Positions 41,404 through 49,605 of a stretch of 64,000 nucleotides of DNA are shown here, piece after piece. The notes under the pieces were generated by a model. That model was not told where the DNA came from and did no database searches. It saw only the letters and a list, made by a program, of their open reading frames with translations. Source of the stretch: Hymenobacter citatus. Its GTDB lineage: Bacteria; Bacteroidota; Bacteroidia; Cytophagales; Hymenobacteraceae. The stretch covers positions 372,001 through 436,000 of the forward strand of contig NZ_JACSCY010000004.1 of assembly GCF_014333615.1 (NCBI RefSeq), in the 5' to 3' direction. Within the stretch, counting starts at the first letter, position 1; each line of letters opens with the position of its first letter. The position numbers were made by a program, and so were the translations under genes.

Positions 41404-42660
41404 TCACAGCATTCGGTACTCAAAACGCACCCGCGAGGTGGCGCCGGTGGCACCGGCTTTCACGCCCAGAATGCGTAGGAGCATTACTTCGCCGGTGCCG
41501 CGCACGCGTACGGCGTACACGTCGCCGGCGGTGGCGGTGCCCAGCTCAGCGGTATTGGTATTGCGGAACAGCAGATTACCTACGGCGTTGGCAGTGGCCT
41601 GGGTGTAGAAGCCGGCAGCTACCTGCGTAGCCGGTACCTTGTAGTAGCGGGTGGTATTACCGGCCGTGAGCGTGACGCTTCCATTGGCGGCGCCACTCAC
41701 AAACAGATCCTTCGTGGCGGCGGCGCTGGCGGCGGGCTCGTTGCGGGCCAACTTCAGGTTATAGGCCAGCGAGTCGGGAGAAGCGCCGGTGCCGAAGCTC
41801 ACCGCGCCGCGCTGAGTGGTAGCCAGCGCGGTAGGAGCTACAATGTTGAGGGTAGCCGAAGGCAGATCGACGCGCTGGGTTTGGGCAAAGGCTGAAAACA
41901 GGAACGTGACGGGCTGGCCCTGTGCCCCGGAGGGAACCGTTACATCTACGGTGCGCGTGGTAGCCACGCCGGCCGTTGGTGTGCGCAATACTCCCTGACG
42001 CACGGGTGCCTGCGTGCCCACGCGGGCATAATACACCAGGCTATCGATGTTCTTGAACAGGGTAGCAGTGCTGCCGGCAGCAGGCACCGTCGAGATGCCG
42101 CCTTCATTCATCACAATAGCGTAGCCAATTAGGTCGCCGGGGCTCTGGGCGGTGGCGGCCAGGCCGTTGCGGTAGGTGGCAGGGGTAGCGCCAAACTTAA
42201 GGGTAGGGGCTGAGGCCACAGTGTAGGAAAAGCGCCGGAGCTGCCTGGAGCCATTGGTGAAGTTCAGCGTTACATCCACCCGCACAGGGGTTTTGTTGGC
42301 TAGCGCCGCAGGTACTGTATAGGGCACCGACTGTATGAAAGCCTGCGTGGTAGCATCCAGGGCACCACTGGCGGGGTAGGTGCCCACCACGGCCGAGTCC
42401 TGGCGGTTTATCACCTGAAACACGGTGATGTCGCGGAGGTTGTCTTGCTGATTGTAGCTTACCAGTACCGGCACGGTTTCGCCGGGCGCAAACTTGGTAG
42501 CCGTCGTTACCAAACCACGCAAGGAGCCGTAGCCCGCATCCTGCTGGACGGTGTATAGCTCGTCGTACGGTTCTTTCTCGCAGCTCGCTAACAGAGCCAC
42601 CGCGAGGCATGCTACCACCGGTAGCGTGCGGCGTAAAGTGAAAAAGGTAGAATATAACAT
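41404..42660 (-). CDS. Surface lipoprotein downstream of SusCD
   Basis: A 418-residue lipoprotein (MLYSTFFTLRRTLPVVACLAVALL then lipobox ASC). The mature part consists of successive beta-rich, Ig-like segments (FAPGETVPVLVSYN, VRVDVTLNFTNGSRQ, RTVDVTVPSGAQGQPVTFLF). I do not recognise a named family. It is the third gene in the order SusC-SusD-lipoprotein on the minus strand, a position often held by SusE/F-like ligand-binding lipoproteins, so a role in capturing the same substrate is inferred. A degenerate palindrome separates it from the SusD-like gene. Confidence 0.8.
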   Translation of the reverse strand: MLYSTFFTLRRTLPVVACLAVALLASCEKEPYDELYTVQQDAGYGSLRGLVTTATKFAPGETVPVLVSYNQQDNLRDITVFQVINRQDSAVVGTYPASGALDATTQAFIQSVPYTVPAALANKTPVRVDVTLNFTNGSRQLRRFSYTVASAPTLKFGATPATYRNGLAATAQSPGDLIGYAIVMNEGGISTVPAAGSTATLFKNIDSLVYYARVGTQAPVRQGVLRTPTAGVATTRTVDVTVPSGAQGQPVTFLFSAFAQTQRVDLPSATLNIVAPTALATTQRGAVSFGTGASPDSLAYNLKLARNEPAASAAATKDLFVSGAANGSVTLTAGNTTRYYKVPATQVAAGFYTQATANAVGNLLFRNTNTAELGTATAGDVYAVRVRGTGEVMLLRILGVKAGATGATSRVRFEYRML

Positions 42661-42711
42661 GCTGATGAAGTGCGTTTTGAAGAAAGGTATTGCTTCGCTT
42701 GTTAACGTTGT

Positions 42712-42791
42712 ATGTCCTTCCGAGCGTAGCGAGGAATCTGGCTTAACCGTTATGGGTGCATACTCAGATTTCTCACTACGCTAGGAATGAC
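42712..42791. repeat. Degenerate palindrome GTCNTTCCGAGCGTAGCGAGGAATC type
   Basis: CCTTCCGAGCGTAGCGAGGAATCTG is followed by a mismatched return arm CAGATTTCTCACTACGCTAGGAATGACAG. It appears to be a decayed member of the same GTCAT...GAGC...GAAGNATCT superfamily, between the SusD-like and lipoprotein genes. Confidence 0.65.
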
Positions 42792-42801
42792 AGCAGGCCT
42801 T

Positions 42802-44352
42802 CTAATTGGCCTGGTCCCACCACAGCGGCTTGGTGATGTAGTTGCCGTTGGAGGTAGCGCCTACGTCGCTAAACAGCTTAGCCACAGCGGCGGGGTTGTA
42901 GAGTACCTCGGTGGCACCAGGTAGCATCCGCCGCGGAAACTTGCTATCCACCTCGGGGTTGGCATTCACCGGGAAGCGGAAGTTGGGGTAGATGGTATCC
43001 GAAAAATCAAAGCGGCGCAGGTCCGACCATGACTCCGGATTCAGGAACATAGCAATGTACTTTTGCTCCATAATGCGCTTCAGCGTGAGTTGGCTCTCAC
43101 TCTGGGCCACGGCGGCGCTGCTTAGGTATTCTTCAATCTGAGCCGAGGAAATGAGCGGGAACGTAACGGGCGGCAAGGCGTTGAAGCCACCGGATCCTAC
43201 CTTCTCCATGTGTGCTCGAATGCCGGCCCGGTAGGCCGTGAAAGCCCGCGACAAGTTGCCGGCCCGGAATGCCGCTTCGGCCTCTATAAACTTGGCCTCC
43301 GCGTACGTCATCACCTGAAAAATGCCCAGGTCGCGGGCGTACCAGCCGGAGTAGAAATCGGAATAGCCATTCACCACAAAGCTGGTGGAGGGCACGCTCA
43401 CGCCGGGGTCGGTACCCAGGCTGATGGAGGTAGCCATAATGGTATAGCGCGGGTCTACCACGCCAGGGTAGGCGGCCCCGCCCGCGTTGCCGTTCAGGTA
43501 CTTAATGATGTTGGCCGAGAAAGTGGCCGTGGAGTAGTTGTTGCGCGTGGTCCCAAAGATGTTGGTGGTGCTCGTTTGCGGCGCCACAGCCGGAATGTAT
43601 TGAATCTGCGCGTCGTCGGCGTTGCTGGTGAAGCCCTTGTCTAGTAGCGCGAGCACCTGTTGTGGGTTGTAGGAGCTCTTTTTGGTGAGGTGGTTGAGCT
43701 GCCGCGCCTTTAGGGTGTTGGCAAAGCGAATCCACTTTTGCACATCGCCCTTATACAGAATGTCGCCGCTTTCGCTGGGCGAGGTCACGTACAACGGCCG
43801 GAACTCCTCGCTGGCGGGCCGTTCCATCAGGGCAATACCCTCATCCAGCAGCGTATTGATGGTGGCGTAGATTTGCTGCTGCGGGTCGTAGGCGGGCGTG
43901 TAGTTGGCAGCCCCTTTAAAGGCCTCGGTGTAGGGAATGTCGCCCAGCATATCGGTGGCATGGGCCAGCACCATAGCCGTCATGATCTTGCCCGCGCCCA
44001 CGTAGTAGGGCGAGCCTTCAGCCTCGGCAGCGGCTGTCATCGTCGGCACGTTGCCGGCCGAGTAGTAGTAGGTGTAGTTGAAGACGTTGGTGCTGTTGGC
44101 GTTCGACAGAAAGTACTGGTCGGTACTACCTACCGGCGTTTTGCGCACCGTGTACTGCGTGAGGTAGGTAGTGGTGAGCGAGGTGAACATCTGCGCTTGA
44201 AAGCCCTGCGAGATGATGCCGGGCAGCAGGAAGTTCGGGGTGGTCGTCACCGGGTTATTGGGGTCGGTGTTCACATCGAGGTAGCTCTCGCACGCCGTGA
44301 AAGCGCCGCTACCCAGCAACAGGCCCAGGAAAAGGAAATATCGTTGTTTCAT
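42802..44352 (-). CDS. SusD/RagB-like outer-membrane nutrient-binding lipoprotein
   Basis: A 516-residue lipoprotein (MKQRYFLFLGLLLGSG, lipobox TAC) of the SusD superfamily, with ESYLDVNTDPNNPV at the mature N-terminus. It has TPR-like helices typical of the SusD-like type 2 group (YYVGAGKIMTAMVLAHATDMLGDIPYTEAF, WIRFANTLKARQLNHL, VMTYAEAKFIEAEAAFR) and the C-terminal signature MEQKYIAMFLNPESWSDLRR. It pairs with the SusC-like channel upstream as a lid for import of oligosaccharides or peptides. The start is ATG 44350-44352 or 44359-44361; I prefer the first because it begins a typical signal. Confidence 0.94.
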   Translation of the reverse strand: MKQRYFLFLGLLLGSGAFTACESYLDVNTDPNNPVTTTPNFLLPGIISQGFQAQMFTSLTTTYLTQYTVRKTPVGSTDQYFLSNANSTNVFNYTYYYSAGNVPTMTAAAEAEGSPYYVGAGKIMTAMVLAHATDMLGDIPYTEAFKGAANYTPAYDPQQQIYATINTLLDEGIALMERPASEEFRPLYVTSPSESGDILYKGDVQKWIRFANTLKARQLNHLTKKSSYNPQQVLALLDKGFTSNADDAQIQYIPAVAPQTSTTNIFGTTRNNYSTATFSANIIKYLNGNAGGAAYPGVVDPRYTIMATSISLGTDPGVSVPSTSFVVNGYSDFYSGWYARDLGIFQVMTYAEAKFIEAEAAFRAGNLSRAFTAYRAGIRAHMEKVGSGGFNALPPVTFPLISSAQIEEYLSSAAVAQSESQLTLKRIMEQKYIAMFLNPESWSDLRRFDFSDTIYPNFRFPVNANPEVDSKFPRRMLPGATEVLYNPAAVAKLFSDVGATSNGNYITKPLWWDQAN

Positions 44353-44373
44353 TGAGTTCATATGTTGAAGTGG

Positions 44374-44485
44374 ACCCCACTCCAACCCCTCCCCTCCGGG
44401 AGAGGGGCTCTAGTTCTAGCTTTTTAATTTTTCTTGAAGTTAAAGCTAGAGCCCCTCTCCCGGAGGGGAGGGGTTGGGGTGGGGT
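44374..44485. repeat. Perfect long palindrome between susC-like and susD-like genes
   Basis: ACCCCACTCCAACCCCTCCC...CTAG (44374-44413) is matched by its complement (44446-44485) over about 40 bp with no visible mismatch. The loop is AT-rich. It differs in sequence from the other palindromes. It sits in the intergenic space inside the SusC-SusD transcript, where it would fold as a very stable RNA hairpin. Confidence 0.92.
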
Positions 44486-44490
44486 AACGG

Positions 44491-47400
44491 TTAAAAATTC
44501 ACCCGCAGGCCCATGTCTACGCCACGGGTGCCGGGCACGGCGCCGTAGTCGAAGCCACCGGAGCCGCCGCCGCGCACGCCGGCGCCCGATGCAGCCGTTT
44601 CGGGGTCTACGCCCGAGTATTTGGTGAGCAGCAGCAGGTTGCGACCAGTCACGTTCAGCTCAATGCCTTTGATGAACTTGGAGCGTTCTAGCAAGGCAGC
44701 GGGTAGGGCATACGTCAGGTTCACGTAGCGCAGGCGCACCCAAGAGCCGTCCTCAATAAAGGGAGTACCGATAGCGCCCAGCACGTTTTGATAGTAAGCC
44801 TGCGTTAGCTCCACGGGACGCGTATTGGCCGAGTAGGTGCCATCTGCGTTAGCCACTACCCCATCAAATACCACTTGCTTGTAGCGGTCCTGGGTGCGCT
44901 CGGCTAAGCCGGTACCAGTCAGGTACAACTCATTGCCGTTGAATACTTTGCCGCCCTTGCGGAAATCCGTCAGAAACGACAGCCCCAGGCCTTTGTAGCT
45001 GAACGAGTTGGTGATCTGCACCGTGAAATCGGGGGCGCGGTTGCCGGCGTAGATGAACGTACCGGTGTTGATGAGCGGGTAGCCGGTGGTTGGGTTAATC
45101 AGCACTTTCCCATCGGGGGCACGCTGAAAATCGGTGGCGCTGATAGATGAAATCGGGCGACCCAGGAACGCGCCTCCACGGGCACCAAGCAGGTTCACGT
45201 CCGATTGGTATACCTCGGTGAGGAAGCTCGGGATGGACTCTACCTTGTTGCGGTTGCGGGTGTAGTTGGCCAGCACGTCCCAAGTGAAGCCGCTGGCGGC
45301 GCGTACCGGCGTGCCGGTCAAAGACACTTCCCAACCCTGGTTGCGCACATTGCCCGCGTTGATGTATTGCAGAATAAAGCCTGTGGCCTGGCTCACGCGC
45401 GGCCCAATGATCTGGTCGCGGGTGAGCTGGTTGTAGTAGGTCACGCTCAGGCCCAGCCGGTTCTGGATGAATTGGAGGTCCACGCCGCCCTCGATAGCGC
45501 GGGTACGCTCGGGCACTAGGTTGGCGTTAGAGCCAAAAAAGCCGTTGCGGAAGCCGCCCCCAATGTAGGTAGCCTGCGCCAGCGGCGAAAACACGCGGTA
45601 GGGCTGGGTGTCCTTGCCCACATCGGCCACCGCCGCCCTGATCTTACCGAAGTTTAGGTAACGGTTTTGGTCCAGGCCCAGCAGGCGCGTAAACTGCCAG
45701 CCTGCTGCCACCGAGCCGTAGCCGAACAGCTTACCAAAGTTCTTGTTCTCACTGGGGCGGGGTAGGGTAGACGACTGGTCAATGCGGCCGTTTACCTCCA
45801 GCGTTACCTGTTGCAGAATATCCAGGCTTAGGCGGGCAAAGTTGCCAATCAGGCGGCGGTCCTGGGTGGTTATCAATACGTTGCGGTTTACGGTGTTGTT
45901 GATGCTGGTGAAGGTAGGGTTCTGGAAAATGAGGCCCAGATTATCGGTGGTTTCGCGGTGCAGGTATTCCACCGTGTTGCCCAGCACCAGCGAGCCGCTG
46001 AAGTTGTCGCTGAAGCTATGCGTGAGCGTGCCGAGCAGGTTGCTGGTAATGAGCTGGTTGAAAACGTCAGACTCCGAAATACCGCCGTTCTGGTTGTCGC
46101 GCTGGGTGGTACCCACGGCCCGCACCGAGCGGTCTTTCTGAAAGTAGAAGTCGTTGCCAATGTTGTAGCTGAAATTCAGCCAGTCGGTCGCCTTGAAGGC
46201 CAGCTGCACGTTGCCCAGCATGCGGTTGGTGCGGCTGGTCTGGGGGTTGCGATACACCTGGAAGTAAGGGTTGTCGGCATCGGTTGAGGCCTGAGCAGCG
46301 CCCAGCAGGCGGCGCACCGAGCCATCGGGGTTCAGGTAGTTGCGGGCATCGTCGTTGCGGGGCCAGTTCAGCAGGCTGCGCAGGTAGCCGCCCGCGCCCC
46401 CAAACAGACCATCACCCTGCAAGGGCGAACGGTTGCCCGAGTTCAGGTACTCCACCGAGCCCGAACCGCTGAATTTCGGCGTGAATTGAAAAGTGCCCGA
46501 CAAGCGAGCCGTGGTCTTATCGTACTGGCTGGTAGGCGCCACGCCGGTTTGGTCGAGGCGGGAGGCCGACACGAAGAAGGTGCCCTTCTCACTACCCCCC
46601 GACATGGTGAGGTAGTGCTGCCAGCTTTTGCCGGTCTGGAAGAAGTTGCCCAGGTTGTCGTATACGGCCTCATCGGGCTGGAAGCGTGGCCCCCAGGAAC
46701 CCCGCACACCCGTATCGAATACGCCCTGCGAGCCTTGCTTGTACTGGTCCTGGAGCTTGGGTAAGCGGCTCACCTCATCCACCGAAAACTGCGTGCGGTA
46801 GTTGAGCGTCGTCACGCCTTTGGTGCCTTTCTTCGTGGTGATGACCACGGCGCCGTTGGCAGCGCGCAGGCCGTAAATGGCCGAGGCAGCCGGACCTTTC
46901 AGCACCGTCATACTCTCAATGTTTTCCGGGTTCAGGTCGCCGGCGCGGTTGGTGCTGGCCGATGAGCGCCCCAGAATGCCGTTGAAAGCCGAGCCCCCGC
47001 CCGGCGCCGTCGACTCCACGAAGGAGGAGTTGTCCATGATGATGCCGTCAATCACGAACAGCGGCTGGTTGTCCGAATCGAGCGAGGCCCCACCCCGAAT
47101 CACGATGGACGCCCCCTCGCCAGGCGCGCCGCCCGAGCTGGTTACCTGCACGCCGGCCACCTTGCCTTGCAGGGCATTCACCACGTTCGGCTGCCGCGAC
47201 TCAATGATATCCTTGGATTTCACTACCTGCACGGCGTAGTTGATTTTGGCTTGTTCCTCTTTGATGCCGTAGCCCGTCACCACGGCCTCCTGCAACTGCT
47301 GCGCCGACTCGCGCAAACTCACGCTGATTTCGCCACTGGCTTCTACCGTGCGCTCCTGGCTAGTGTAGCCGATGAAGCTGAAAACCAATACGGTACCTGG

Positions 47401-47604
47401 CGCAGCTTGCAGCGTGAAGCGGCCGTCGCCGTTGGTGGTAGCGCCGTTGGTCGTGTTTTTCACTACCACCGTCACGCCAGGTAGGGGAGAGTTGTCGGAA
47501 GCGGCCGTGACGACGCCCGTGACGGCGCGGGCTGCCCCCGTTTGGGCGTGGGCGCCGGGCACCACAAAGCCTAGTAAAAGGAGAAATAGTAGGAGTTTGT
47601 GCAT
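44491..47604 (-). CDS. SusC/RagA-family TonB-linked outer-membrane channel
   Basis: A 1037-residue TonB-dependent transporter. It has a signal peptide (MHKLLLFLLLLGFVVPGAHA), a carboxypeptidase-regulatory-like domain (VTGVVTAASDNSPLPGVTVVVKN), a TonB-box-like region ending EAVVTGYGI, and a plug domain (NVVNALQGKVAGVQVTSSGG, IRGGASL, DGIIMDNS, ESMTVLKGPAASAIYGLRAANG). The SusC-type beta-barrel ends in DYGAVPGTRGVDMGLRVNF with the terminal Phe needed for outer-membrane insertion. It imports an unknown ligand with the SusD-like lipoprotein. No anti-sigma or ECF sigma gene is adjacent, so control is not evident. The ATG at 47602-47604 is chosen over 47637. Confidence 0.96.
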   Translation of the reverse strand: MHKLLLFLLLLGFVVPGAHAQTGAARAVTGVVTAASDNSPLPGVTVVVKNTTNGATTNGDGRFTLQAAPGTVLVFSFIGYTSQERTVEASGEISVSLRESAQQLQEAVVTGYGIKEEQAKINYAVQVVKSKDIIESRQPNVVNALQGKVAGVQVTSSGGAPGEGASIVIRGGASLDSDNQPLFVIDGIIMDNSSFVESTAPGGGSAFNGILGRSSASTNRAGDLNPENIESMTVLKGPAASAIYGLRAANGAVVITTKKGTKGVTTLNYRTQFSVDEVSRLPKLQDQYKQGSQGVFDTGVRGSWGPRFQPDEAVYDNLGNFFQTGKSWQHYLTMSGGSEKGTFFVSASRLDQTGVAPTSQYDKTTARLSGTFQFTPKFSGSGSVEYLNSGNRSPLQGDGLFGGAGGYLRSLLNWPRNDDARNYLNPDGSVRRLLGAAQASTDADNPYFQVYRNPQTSRTNRMLGNVQLAFKATDWLNFSYNIGNDFYFQKDRSVRAVGTTQRDNQNGGISESDVFNQLITSNLLGTLTHSFSDNFSGSLVLGNTVEYLHRETTDNLGLIFQNPTFTSINNTVNRNVLITTQDRRLIGNFARLSLDILQQVTLEVNGRIDQSSTLPRPSENKNFGKLFGYGSVAAGWQFTRLLGLDQNRYLNFGKIRAAVADVGKDTQPYRVFSPLAQATYIGGGFRNGFFGSNANLVPERTRAIEGGVDLQFIQNRLGLSVTYYNQLTRDQIIGPRVSQATGFILQYINAGNVRNQGWEVSLTGTPVRAASGFTWDVLANYTRNRNKVESIPSFLTEVYQSDVNLLGARGGAFLGRPISSISATDFQRAPDGKVLINPTTGYPLINTGTFIYAGNRAPDFTVQITNSFSYKGLGLSFLTDFRKGGKVFNGNELYLTGTGLAERTQDRYKQVVFDGVVANADGTYSANTRPVELTQAYYQNVLGAIGTPFIEDGSWVRLRYVNLTYALPAALLERSKFIKGIELNVTGRNLLLLTKYSGVDPETAASGAGVRGGGSGGFDYGAVPGTRGVDMGLRVNF

Positions 47605-47948
47605 GGATTTGGAAAGGGAAAGGGGGAAAGAAAGCATTTATATGGGTGAAGGCCCGTACAGATGCGAGGACGTGTAGGGGGTAGTAATAAGAATAATGAT
47701 ACTACTACCGCCAGTATGCAAATCAGGGTAAGGGGGGGCTATTTAAAATACAAGCAAGCCCTTACCCGTGAGGAAGAACGGATTTTCAATCTACATTTTT
47801 CACTTACAATAGCGCAAACGTGTCGGTGTATTTGTCGAGGTATCTTGAGGCTCTATAGGGCGTAAACTTGCCTTTATCGGTTGCATGGTCAGAATGCTTG
47901 CTGGTAGGTCTTGCTGAAATATCTACATTTAGCAAAACGCTTCTGCCC
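47605..47948. other. Divergent promoter region of SusC-like and acyltransferase genes
   Basis: About 340 bp with no gene. It contains purine-rich tracts (GGAAAGGGAAAGGGGG near 47610), an AT-rich stretch near 47740-47820 and a near -7 match (TACATTTA, about 47928-47935) for the plus-strand gene. No palindrome of the main families occurs here. Confidence 0.5.
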
Positions 47949-49130
47949 ATGCAAACCACTACCCAGGCTGCCACCGCTACCACTGGCGCCCTGCCTCTTG
48001 CCGAGGCCTCCCAACCCGGTCGCCTGCTTTCCCTGGATGTATTCCGGGGCTTCACGGTAGCGGCCATGCTGCTGGTAAATAACCCCGGCGACTGGGGCCA
48101 TATCTACGCCCCGTTGGAGCACGCGCACTGGAACGGCTGCACGCCCACCGACCTCATTTTCCCGTTCTTCCTGTTCATCGTGGGCGTCAGCATTGCCTAC
48201 GCGCTCGGCACCGCCCGGCAAGACGCCAGCCGCCACCCGCAGCTGCTCCTGCGCGTGCTGAAGCGGGCGGCCATTTTATTCGGGCTGGGGCTACTCATGG
48301 CCCTGGAGCCGCGCTTCGATTTCGCGCATGTGCGCGTGCTGGGCGTGTTGCAGCGCATTGCGTTGGTGTTTTTGATATGCGGGATAGTGTTCGTGAAAAC
48401 CGATTGGCGCACGCAGGTGTGGCTATTGGTGACGGCTTTGGTAGGGTATAATATTCTGATGCAACTGGTGCCCGTGCCGGGGGTAGGCGCCGCCAACTTG
48501 GAGCCCGAAACCAACCTCGGCGCCTGGCTCGACCGCACGGTGCTGGGCGAAGCGCACCTCTGGAGCCAGAGCAAAACCTGGGACCCCGAGGGCCTGCTGG
48601 GTACCCTACCCGCCGTGGGCACCGGCCTGCTGGGCCTGCTTGCCGGGCAGTGGCTGCGCCGCAAGGCAGTGCCCGTGGCCGAGCGCATAGCCTGGCTGTT
48701 CGTCATAAGTGCCGCCGCCATAGTGCTGGGTCTCATCTGGAACGGCTGGTTTCCCATCAACAAAAGCCTGTGGACCAGCTCCTTTGTGCTCTACGTGGGT
48801 GGGCTGGCCGGCGCTACGCTGGCGGCCCTCTACTGGCTCTGCGATGTGCAGGGCTATCGGGGCTGGTGGTCGCGCTTTGCGGTGGTATACGGCGTCAATG
48901 CCATTACCGTGTTTTTCTTGTCGGGGGTAGTGGCGCGGTGGTTGGGCATGTGGCAGGTAGCCGATGGAACGGGCGGCACCACCTCGGCGCACCAATGGCT
49001 ATACCAGCGCTTCTTCGTGCCCTACCTCAGCCCGCTGAACGCCTCCCTGGTGGCGGCCGTCGTGTGCGTGCTGATTTGGTATGGGGTACTGTGGGTGATG
49101 TATCAGCGTCGGATTATTATCAAGGTATGA
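47949..49130 (+). CDS. HGSNAT/DUF5009-like membrane acyltransferase
   Basis: A 393-residue membrane protein with about ten hydrophobic helices. The N-terminal signature LLSLDVFRGFTVAAMLLVNNPG, with EHAHWNGCTPTDLIFPFFLFIVGVS, is that of the heparan-alpha-glucosaminide N-acetyltransferase/NagX group. The His in this region is the likely acetyl carrier, and the proteins are thought to acetylate amino sugars across the membrane. The ATG at 47949-47951 (MQTTTQAATATT) follows from the family start. It lies between the SusCD operon and a GH3 enzyme of NagZ type, so a role in amino-sugar use is plausible (inference). Confidence 0.9.
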   Translation: MQTTTQAATATTGALPLAEASQPGRLLSLDVFRGFTVAAMLLVNNPGDWGHIYAPLEHAHWNGCTPTDLIFPFFLFIVGVSIAYALGTARQDASRHPQLLLRVLKRAAILFGLGLLMALEPRFDFAHVRVLGVLQRIALVFLICGIVFVKTDWRTQVWLLVTALVGYNILMQLVPVPGVGAANLEPETNLGAWLDRTVLGEAHLWSQSKTWDPEGLLGTLPAVGTGLLGLLAGQWLRRKAVPVAERIAWLFVISAAAIVLGLIWNGWFPINKSLWTSSFVLYVGGLAGATLAALYWLCDVQGYRGWWSRFAVVYGVNAITVFFLSGVVARWLGMWQVADGTGGTTSAHQWLYQRFFVPYLSPLNASLVAAVVCVLIWYGVLWVMYQRRIIIKV

Positions 49131-49137
49131 TCTGCGC

Positions 49138-49365
49138 TTAACTCAGGCGCCGGACTATCCACATAACCAGACTGAGTAACAGGCTGATCAGCAGCATCGA
49201 CGCGAGTGGGACGTACAGCCGAAAACCGGGCCGCTCCACCCGAATGTCACCGGGCAGACGACCAAACCAACTGAGCAAGCTGCCGCCGCCCCACCATACA
49301 AATGCCCCCAACAGCGCCAGGCCCAAGCCAAGAATCACCAGTAATTTGCCGAATTGTGGAGCCAT
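49138..49365 (-). CDS. DUF2905 small membrane protein
   Basis: A 75-residue protein with two membrane helices (LLVILGLGLALLGAFVWW and PLASMLLISLLLSLVMWIV) joined by SWFGRLPGDIRVERPGFRLYV, the conserved core of DUF2905. Function is unknown. Its stop is 7 bp from the stop of the acyltransferase gene, one of only two convergent gaps in the window with no long palindrome. Confidence 0.9.
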   Translation of the reverse strand: MAPQFGKLLVILGLGLALLGAFVWWGGGSLLSWFGRLPGDIRVERPGFRLYVPLASMLLISLLLSLVMWIVRRLS

Positions 49366-49399
49366 AGGAATACGTTGAACAAGTACGGATACCTATAAC

Positions 49400-49524
49400 G
49401 CTACCGCGCAGGCGCTGGCCGGTCCGACGCCGTAGGCGTCCGACCGGCCAGCGCCTGCTGCCGCTTGGTCAAACGGCTGCAACCTCAGCAGGCCTCCGAC
49501 CGGCCAGCGCCTGCGCGGTAGTGC
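49400..49524. repeat. Three-arm palindromic repeat (CGCTGGCCGGTC)
   Basis: GCTACCGCGCAGGCGCTGGCCGGTC (49400-49424) can pair with GACCGGCCAGCGCCTG at 49442-49457, or with a longer complementary copy at 49498-49524 ending in GCGCGGTAGTGC. The two right-hand arms compete for the same left arm, so two alternative hairpins are possible. It is upstream of the DUF2905 gene and past the GH3 gene's terminator. Confidence 0.8.
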
Positions 49525-49539
49525 TAACGTCTAAAGATA

Positions 49540-49583
49540 ATGCCCGCCGGAACAGCATCTAACTCTGCTGAACCGGCGGGCAT
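49540..49583 (-). terminator. Terminator-like hairpin of the GH3 fusion gene
   Basis: ATGCCCGCCGG (49540-49550) pairs with CCGGCGGGCAT (49573-49583), with a nested CAGCA/TGCTG stem. It lies 23 bp past the stop codon. Only a modest T-rich tail (ATTATCTTTA) follows. Confidence 0.7.
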
Positions 49584-49605
49584 AATGCGTTGTAGTCGCG
49601 CTTGC

